Of a stretch of 64,000 bases of DNA, positions 58,743 to 64,000 are shown piece by piece; position 1 is the first letter of the stretch; each line of letters begins with the position of its first letter. Made by a program: the position numbers and the translations under genes. The DNA is from Gp6-AA40 sp963723495 (GTDB lineage Bacteria > Acidobacteriota > Vicinamibacteria > Vicinamibacterales > UBA2999), in assembly GCA_963723495.1 (NCBI GenBank), contig CAVRQR010000002.1, forward strand, positions 1 to 64,000, read 5' to 3'. The notes under the pieces are model-generated. The model ran no database searches and had not been told where the DNA came from. It saw only the letters and a list, made by a program, of their open reading frames with translations.

Positions 58743-60516
58743 CTACTTTGAACTTGCCTTCAGGCTCCGGTAAGCATTGTCGACAAATGCATCAGCACTG
58801 CCCGCTCCCCGCGCCGCACCGTAGCGCCCTTCGTAGTCGCGCACGAGCCGCGCAGCTTTGACCTGCTCGAGCGTCTGACCCTTGTCGATCGCGCTCTGCA
58901 CGCGGTCGCGGATGATCGTCATCATGTCGCGGTACTCGACGACGTCGGCTTCGTCGGTGAGCCGTCCGTGACCGGGAATCACGTAGGTGCCACCTTCCTG
59001 TTTGTCTTCAGGCACGGTGATATCGAGGACGCGATTGAGCGTCTTGACGATGCCGTCCAGACTGCCCCCGCTCTCCAGGTCGACCACCGGGAAGCTGTCG
59101 TGTTGAACGCATCACCAGTGACGAGGACGTCCGACTTCCGGAAGAACACCATCACGTCGCCGTCGGTATGAGCGCTGGGCACGTGAATGAACTGCACCGC
59201 CTCCCCGTTGAAGTGCATCTCGAACTCGTCGGTGAAGAACGTGTCGGTCGGCATCGCTGACTGGGCAACGCCGGCTGCACCTTCACCAGGCGCGCCTCGA
59301 CGTTCTCGTGCGTCATGATCTTGGCAAAGTTCGCGGCGGCCTGACCGGCCTGACCGGCGAAGTTGCCCGCGATGATCGACTCGCCCGCTTCGGCAACCTT
59401 CGCGTTGCCCCCCGTGTGATCGGGATCGACGTGCGTGTTGACGATCCAGCGAATCGGTTTGTTGCCCGCCAGCTTCTTGATCTCGACGACCAGCTTGTCA
59501 GCCAGCCCGGTGGTCATCGTGTCCACGACGAGCACGCCCTCGTCACCGATCTGGACCGCCGCGTTGACACCGCCGCCCGTCAGCATCCAGACGTTTCCCT
59601 GCACGTGGAGCGCATGCACCTCGTCGTCAACCGGTGGCGCTGGTTTACGGGCTGCTGTCTGAGTGTTTCGTTCCGGTGCTGTCGCACCTGCCGTCATGAA
59701 CTCCGGCAGCGCGGTTGCGGCGCCGCCGCGAATACCGTTCTCAGGGAGGTTGTGCTTCTTCGCGAACTCGTTGAGGAACGGGTTCTCGCCCGGCAGGTGG
59801 TGCGGCACCTCACCCTTCTCGCGCGGCACCTCGACAGTCGGGTAGCACGGATACGGCTGCATCGCCGGGTTCTGCACCAGCTGGAATCCGTTCGTCTTGA
59901 TGAGCGGCTCGGTGAGGTAGTTGGGGTCCTCGATCATGTAGATGTGGGTGAGGTAGTTCCCATGCCGGATGAAGCGCTCGGTCATCGTCGCCTGGTCGGT
60001 GATGAGCAGTCCGTTGCGCCGAATCCACCCCGCCTTCAAGTGCGTCGTCTTGACGACGAGGACGTTGCCCTCCCATTGACCAGTCGAAAAGCCCTGCCAC
60101 GTATGCGCGGCGTACTCCGGCGGATGCGGCCGCCCGTCCAACCAGATATCGCGCTTCTGCTCCTGCCACTGAATGTGCGTGTGGAGCTTGACCATCGACT
60201 GGGTCTTGTCGTTGACCTCGACGGTGATGCGCAGGTTGCCGACGCCACGAAAGCCGTAGGTCGAGGGATGCGGCTTGCACTGGTGCTCGGGAAGCGTCAG
60301 CAGCGAGGCGTCCCAACTGTCGGCGCGCAGCCGCATCGCGTCGTTGATTGGCAGGCCGGCGTAGTCGCCGACATCGGGACCCGGAATGCGCTCGACCTGA
60401 TCCTCGTGGAAGATCGGTGCCCACATCCCGGTCAGATCGACCTGCGCGAATGCCGGGGACGCCACCGCGGTCAGAAGAACGGCACACACGAGCATTCGCG
60501 AATGCTGTCGCGTCAT
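58743..60516 (-). CDS. Secreted WEGDTLVV domain fused to metallo-beta-lactamase, frameshifted
   Basis: About 590 residues from the ATG at 60516 (MTRQHSRMLVCAVLLTAVAS; ATG at 60531 possible). The N-terminal half reads QVDLTGMWAPIFHEDQVERI, GLPINDAMRLRADSWDASLL, the signature GQWEGNVLVVKTTHL, and LKAGWIRRNGLL with TDQATMTERF. A Pro/Ala linker leads to a metallo-beta-lactamase fold: VWMLTGGGVNAAVQIGDEGV, VNTHVDPDHTGGNAKVAEAG (metal site H-x-D-x-D-H), HVPSAHTDGDVMVFFRKSDV (His), and YVIPGHGRLTDEADVVEY (last His). Breaks lie near 59250 and 59100. The domain should bind two metals and hydrolyse an ester, lactone or amide. The gene is alone on its strand upstream to 60700, so the promoter probably lies at 60520-60700. 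Confidence 0.83.
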
Positions 60517-60708
60517 AAAGCGTCCTCGCATAGCAGATATATCTGTTCGGCGAAATCTTAGTGCTGTGTGGACTTTTTGTCGAATCGGCAATAGACTCCC
60601 CAGTCGGTTTGCCGAGCCTGTGTCCACGTTGATCCAGTCCAGCCCTCGCATCTCTCCCCTGGACAGCATCGAAGCTGTACGGCGGAGACCGTAACAAAAT
60701 CAGACTCT

Positions 60709-61659
60709 ATGGATCCAACACATCTTCACCTGCTGCTCAATCACGTGCCGACCGTGGGGTTCGGCATCGGCATCGCGCTCTTCGCCCTTGCCCTGTTCAC
60801 TCGCAGCAACGATCTGAAGCAGGCCGGCCTGACGGTCATGGTGGCCATTGCCCTCGTCTCGATTCCCACCTATGCCACCGGCAACGCGGCACAGATGAAC
60901 CTCGAGGAGCGAGGGGAGGTCAGCGACGGCACGACGGAATCCATGGTGACGCTCTCGCTGATCCAGACGCACGAAGGGGCGGCGCTTCTCGCGCTCGGCT
61001 TCATGGAGCTGACGGGCATGCTGGCCTGGCTCGCGCTCTGGAAGTTCAGGCGGACGTCCATCCTGACGTGGGGCCTGGGCGGGACCATCCTGGTGCTGTC
61101 GCTGCTGACACTGGGCCTGATGGCACAGGCGGCGAATCTCGGTGGCCTGATCAACCATCCCGAGATACGCGGCACCGAGGAAGCGACCAGCTTCATAGGG
61201 CACTTCGGTCGCACGGTTGGCGACTACGTCAGGGATACGCCGTGGACCTGGATCGCAGCCGAGACGCTGCACTTCATCGGTCTCTCGTTGCTGACCGGCG
61301 TCATCCTGCTGATCGACCTGCGCGTGCTCGGGTTCATGCCGCAAGTGCCCTTCAAGGCGCTCGATCGGCTGCTGCCCTGGGCGATGCTCGGTTTCGCGCT
61401 CAACGTCTTCACCGGCATGCTGTTCTTCGCTGCCGCGTACGGACATACACGAACAACCCGGCCTTCTTCTGGAAGCTCATCTTCGTGCTGCTGGCCGGCG
61501 CGAACACGTTTGTACTTCACGTTCGACCATTCCTGGGCGAATCAACCAGGGCGCGACGCGTCGATGATCTCGAAGGCGGCCGCGGTCAGCGCGATGGTGC
61601 TGTGGGTAGGCGTGATGTATTGGGGCAGCATGCTCCCGTTCATCGGGAATGCATTCTAA
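60709..61659 (+). CDS. Multi-span membrane protein (DUF2231-like N-terminus), locally frameshifted
   Basis: 316 codons. The start MDPTHLHLLLNHVPTVGFGI is typical of DUF2231-like proteins. About eight hydrophobic spans are seen, including LKQAGLTVMVAIALVSIPTY, ILTWGLGGTILVLSLLTLGL and LHFIGLSLLTGVILLIDLRV. The second half resembles the small DUF at 61816 (L-P-W-A-M-L-G-F-A-L-N-V-F-T-G). Between about 61440 and 61510 the frame slips and returns: read correctly it gives YTNNPAFFWKLIFVLLAGAN. It is followed by two more membrane-protein genes, the first overlapping its end. Function unknown, inner membrane. Confidence 0.7.
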   Translation: MDPTHLHLLLNHVPTVGFGIGIALFALALFTRSNDLKQAGLTVMVAIALVSIPTYATGNAAQMNLEERGEVSDGTTESMVTLSLIQTHEGAALLALGFMELTGMLAWLALWKFRRTSILTWGLGGTILVLSLLTLGLMAQAANLGGLINHPEIRGTEEATSFIGHFGRTVGDYVRDTPWTWIAAETLHFIGLSLLTGVILLIDLRVLGFMPQVPFKALDRLLPWAMLGFALNVFTGMLFFAAAYGHTRTTRPSSGSSSSCCWPARTRLYFTFDHSWANQPGRDASMISKAAAVSAMVLWVGVMYWGSMLPFIGNAF

Positions 61660-61813
61660 GAAGGGACCGCTGCGGTCGGGAAGGGTGAGTCACAAGGATG
61701 CAGCTAGCGCTTGCCGTATTTTCGTCGTCCTGGTCGTAACCGTCCTTCTGGGCTTCTTCGGGTATCTCATCGATAGAAGCGCCAGGCGTCACGAGCACAG
61801 CGAGGGTCGATAA
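61649..61813 (+). CDS. Small single-span membrane protein
   Basis: 54 residues (MHSKKGPLRSGRVSHKDAAS...), overlapping the end of the previous gene by 11 nt and ending 2 nt before the next start. It holds one strong hydrophobic span (IFVVLVVTVLLGFFGYLI) followed by a charged tail (DRSARRHEHSEGR). An ATG at about 61698 opens MQLALAVF in another frame, which would join this span after one indel, so the true N-terminus may be shorter. Tight packing between two membrane genes supports it as a real gene. Confidence 0.5.
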   Translation: MHSKKGPLRSGRVSHKDAASACRIFVVLVVTVLLGFFGYLIDRSARRHEHSEGR

Positions 61814-61815
61814 CG

Positions 61816-62307
61816 ATGGCATTTCTGGAATGGCTCGAGTCACTGTCGTACGCCGTGTGGGTGCGTGAGTCCCCGAGTCTGCTGGCATTCCCCGCGCTGC
61901 TGTTCATTCATACATTGGGGATGGCGCTCGTGGCCGGCGGATCAGCCGTGATCTCGATGGCCCTCCTGGGCCTGTGGCCGCGGACGTCGATCAAGCCGCT
62001 CGAACGTCTGTACCCGGTGATGTGGTTCGGGTTCTGGATCAACCTGTTCAGCGGCGTCTCGATCTTCGTGAAGGACGCCACAATCTACGGGCGCAACCCT
62101 GACGTGTACATCAAGCTGGTCTTCGTCGCCGCGGGTGTGGCGCTGCTGACGATCATCCGCAAGCAGGTCTTCGGTGGTTCAGTCCTCGATTCGGGACCGG
62201 TGCCCGGCAAGGCCAAGATGCTGGCGTGGGCGTCGCTGGGATGCTGGTTCTGTGCGATCGTTTCAGGACGCCTGATCGCTTACGTCGGCCCGGTACCGGG
62301 GCTGTAA
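61816..62307 (+). CDS. DUF6644-like four-span membrane protein
   Basis: 163 residues, intact. It starts 2 nt after the small membrane gene. Spans include LLAFPALLFIHTLGMALVAG, AVISMALLGLW, WFGFWINLFSGVSIFVKDA and LAWASLGCWFCAIVSGRLIA. The conserved F-I-H-T-L-G-M and F-W-I-N-L-F-S-G blocks suit the DUF6644-type family, from memory, and resemble the second half of the 60709 protein (FIGLSLLTG, FALNVFTGMLFF). Function unknown. The three genes form one plus-strand unit, convergent with actD. Confidence 0.7.
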   Translation: MAFLEWLESLSYAVWVRESPSLLAFPALLFIHTLGMALVAGGSAVISMALLGLWPRTSIKPLERLYPVMWFGFWINLFSGVSIFVKDATIYGRNPDVYIKLVFVAAGVALLTIIRKQVFGGSVLDSGPVPGKAKMLAWASLGCWFCAIVSGRLIAYVGPVPGL

Positions 62308-62340
62308 AGATAGCGCGTCGTCCCATCGGACCGCAGGAGA

Positions 62341-62844
62341 CTACTCAATCGTCTTGACTTCGGCGCCAGCCGGCGCCGTGAGCGCGGCCTTCACGTCGGC
62401 AACTGCAGATGCGACGGGATTGGCGACGCCGACGAGAATCTTCCCATCTGAAACGTCAGGATCGTAGATCACCGATCCGCGTCCGAGCCGCGCGCTGATC
62501 GCCAGCGTGATCACCGTCGCCAGGATCGCACCGAGCATCGTCAACTCGAAGGTGATGATCAGGTTCGGCCACCACGCGAAGATCGGAAGACCTCCGACGT
62601 TGATCGGCCATGAGGTCTCGGTCAGCCAGGAAAGACCCAGCGCCGACGCCATCCCGATCAGCCCTCCGACACAGGCGATCCACCACATCCAGGTCGCCTT
62701 GTCGCGATGCCCGAACTCGAAGTCCTCCATGGGCTGGGCGGACTGAATCGTGATGTCGCGATCGGGCACGCCCGCGGCATGGAGGCGACCGATCGCCTGC
62801 TGAGCCGAGTGGCCGTCCGGGTAAAGCCCGTACATCGCTCTCAC
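62341..62844 (-). CDS. actD: Alternative complex III subunit ActD (DUF3341)
   Basis: 167 residues, intact. MRAMYGLYPDGHSAQQAIGR opens a small ferredoxin-like fold (AAGVPDRDITIQSAQPME), then two membrane spans (WMWWIACVGGLIGMASALGL; FELTMLGAILATVITLAI) enclose WPINVGGLPIFAWWPNLIIT, the diagnostic DUF3341 stretch. ActD is a membrane subunit of the quinol-oxidising alternative complex III. Its ATG overlaps the actC stop by ATGA. It is the last gene on this strand: the usual actE and actF are not downstream. Confidence 0.9.
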   Translation of the reverse strand: MRAMYGLYPDGHSAQQAIGRLHAAGVPDRDITIQSAQPMEDFEFGHRDKATWMWWIACVGGLIGMASALGLSWLTETSWPINVGGLPIFAWWPNLIITFELTMLGAILATVITLAISARLGRGSVIYDPDVSDGKILVGVANPVASAVADVKAALTAPAGAEVKTIE

Positions 62845-64000
62845 GAGTGCTGCTCCCGGAGCCGAGGCTCCTCAGTCCCTGGTTGGGTCGCGGCAGGTGG
62901 CTGATGGTCTCCCGCCTTGAGCTCCCAGATCGAGATGATCGGCACGACCTTGATGAAGAGCACGTACAACAGCGCCATCGCCGCGAAGGTTGCGCCGGCG
63001 ATGATGAACTCCACCGGCTGCGGCTCGTAGCGGCCGTAGCTATACGGCAGGTACTTGCGCCCGAGCGACGGCACGATGATCAGGAAGCGCTCGAGCCACA
63101 TGCCGACGACGACGCCAATCGACGCGATGACGCACCCGGTGATGGTGCGGAATCGCTTGATGCCCATGAGCACGAGCGGCAACACGAAGTTGCCGACCAC
63201 CATCGTCCAGTAGAGCGGTGCGAAGTCCTCACGCTGCGTCCGCCAGAAGACGGCCATCTCGGACGGCTCGTTCCCGTAGTAGGTGACCAGACGCTCGTTG
63301 AACACGAAGTAGCCCCACAGCAGTGCCATCACCAGCAGCAGCTTGCCCAGGTTCTCGAAGTGAATCGGGTGCAGGTACTGCTCGAGGTGCAGCACGCGAC
63401 GAAGGATGGCCATGGCGATGAGCAGCCCGGCAATGCCGCTGAAGATTGCGCCGGCCACGAAATACGGACCGAAGATCGCGGTCTGCCACATCGGGACCGG
63501 CGCCATCGAGAAGTCGAACGAGACGATGGTGTGGACGGATACCGCAACCGGCACGATCGCGACCGCCATGATGGCCATCGCCGTCTCGAGCCGGTGCCAC
63601 TGCTTCGGCGTGCCGCGCCAGCCGAGCGCCAGGAAGGTGTAGATCGTTCGCCGCAATCCGGTGGACTTGTCGCGAACGACCGCGAAGTCGGGAATCATCG
63701 GCAGGACGAGGAACAGCACGCTGCCGGTGAGATAGGTGTTGATCGCGAAGAAGTCCCAGACCAGTGGCGATCTGAAGTTCGGCCAGATTAATCGTTCACT
63801 CGGATAGGGAAACAGCCAGAACGCCAGCCACGGCCTGCCGAGGTGGATGATCGGAAACATCGCCCCGATCATCAGCGCAAACACCGTGATCACCTCGGCA
63901 CAGCGCGTCACCGGCCGTCGCCAGCCGGCGTCAACGAGCCGAAGGATGGCGGAGATGAGCGTCCCTGCGTGGCTGATGCCGATCCAGAAGACAAAGCTCG
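62841..64000 (-). CDS. actC: Alternative complex III subunit ActC (NrfD family), partial
   Basis: The open frame continues past the right edge; 386 codons are present. Residues nearest the edge read SFVFWIGISHAGTLISAILR, the diagnostic NrfD/ActC motif, then PIIHLGRPWLAFWLFPYPSE, IWPNFRSPLVWDFFAI, SVHTIVSFDFSMAPVPMW and LWGYFVFNERLVTYYGNEPS. About ten membrane spans in the complete protein bind quinol and conduct electrons to the ActB Fe-S and ActA heme subunits, which should lie beyond the window. It overlaps actD by 4 nt. Confidence 0.93.
   Translation of the reverse strand, partial: SFVFWIGISHAGTLISAILRLVDAGWRRPVTRCAEVITVFALMIGAMFPIIHLGRPWLAFWLFPYPSERLIWPNFRSPLVWDFFAINTYLTGSVLFLVLPMIPDFAVVRDKSTGLRRTIYTFLALGWRGTPKQWHRLETAMAIMAVAIVPVAVSVHTIVSFDFSMAPVPMWQTAIFGPYFVAGAIFSGIAGLLIAMAILRRVLHLEQYLHPIHFENLGKLLLVMALLWGYFVFNERLVTYYGNEPSEMAVFWRTQREDFAPLYWTMVVGNFVLPLVLMGIKRFRTITGCVIASIGVVVGMWLERFLIIVPSLGRKYLPYSYGRYEPQPVEFIIAGATFAAMALLYVLFIKVVPIISIWELKAGDHQPPAATQPGTEEPRLREQHS

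Noticed and set aside
59308..60561. Long plus-strand frame of 417 codons
   Set aside because: Antisense to the WEGDTLVV/metallo-beta-lactamase gene, no domain seen.

Overview
The window looks like a chromosomal contig from a soil-type Acidobacteriota, most likely class Vicinamibacteria. This rests on lineage hallmarks seen in the sequence, not on a search: two Oar-like TonB receptors with an N-terminal carboxypeptidase-regulatory fold, three PASTA-less Ser/Thr kinases with a C-terminal TolB/WD40 propeller or TPR tail, two short ECF sigma factors of the TIGR02999 type, many secreted proteins carrying a W-E-G-D-T-L-V-V signature, an NtrYX-like pair beside a DUF4390 gene, and part of an alternative complex III operon. 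Base composition is GC-rich throughout. No rRNA, tRNA or CRISPR array was found.

Layout. 1-2186: broken Oar-like receptor leaving the left edge. 3107-8038: an ankyrin / c-heme / cyclase-fold secreted protein overlapping a Ser/Thr kinase by ATGA. 8154-8730: ECF sigma factor, divergent. 9179-12658: a second ECF sigma factor overlapping a second kinase. 12760-14338: secreted di-heme cytochrome c, closed by a clear hairpin terminator. 14673-20387: alpha-glucan/trehalose operon glgE-treS-mak plus a small galactose-binding-like protein. 20512-22012: receiver-like protein, a membrane-protein remnant and a 5'-truncated IS630-family element. 22187-22942: Bax-inhibitor-1 family protein. 23055-31642: a giant cyclic beta-1,2-glucan synthase. 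32050-36000: secreted acetamidase/formamidase, PAP2 phosphatase, AsmA-like protein. 36241-39132: kinase with TPR tail. 39590-46081: secreted WEGDTLVV-type proteins, a zinc-ribbon/TagO-like protein, and a tannase/feruloyl esterase overlapping a START-fold protein with a histone-H1-like tail. 46111-51025: four-gene envelope cluster (BamA/TamA-like barrel, DUF4390, NtrY-like kinase, NtrX-like regulator). 51232-60516: propeller protein, full-length Oar-like receptor, Tat-exported tandem alpha/beta hydrolase, two WEGDTLVV-type proteins, the second fused to a metallo-beta-lactamase. 60709-62307: three membrane proteins. 62341-64000: actD and actC of alternative complex III, running off the right edge.

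How it fits together. Two blocks make or handle glucans: GlgE/TreS/Mak links trehalose to alpha-glucan, and the cyclic glucan synthase makes a periplasmic osmolyte. Two accessory blocks (about 39.6-46.1 kb and 52.4-60.5 kb) combine secreted esterases or hydrolases, WEGDTLVV-type proteins and a TonB receptor. They look like outer-envelope capture and hydrolysis of an ester or aromatic substrate, but that is inference.

About half the large genes contain one to eight reading-frame breaks between otherwise well conserved segments, while others (for example most genes at 45.5-58.7 kb) are intact. The breaks usually amount to one missing or extra base, so sequencing or assembly indels are the simplest explanation. 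Such genes are listed as one CDS over the whole span, with the breaks noted.
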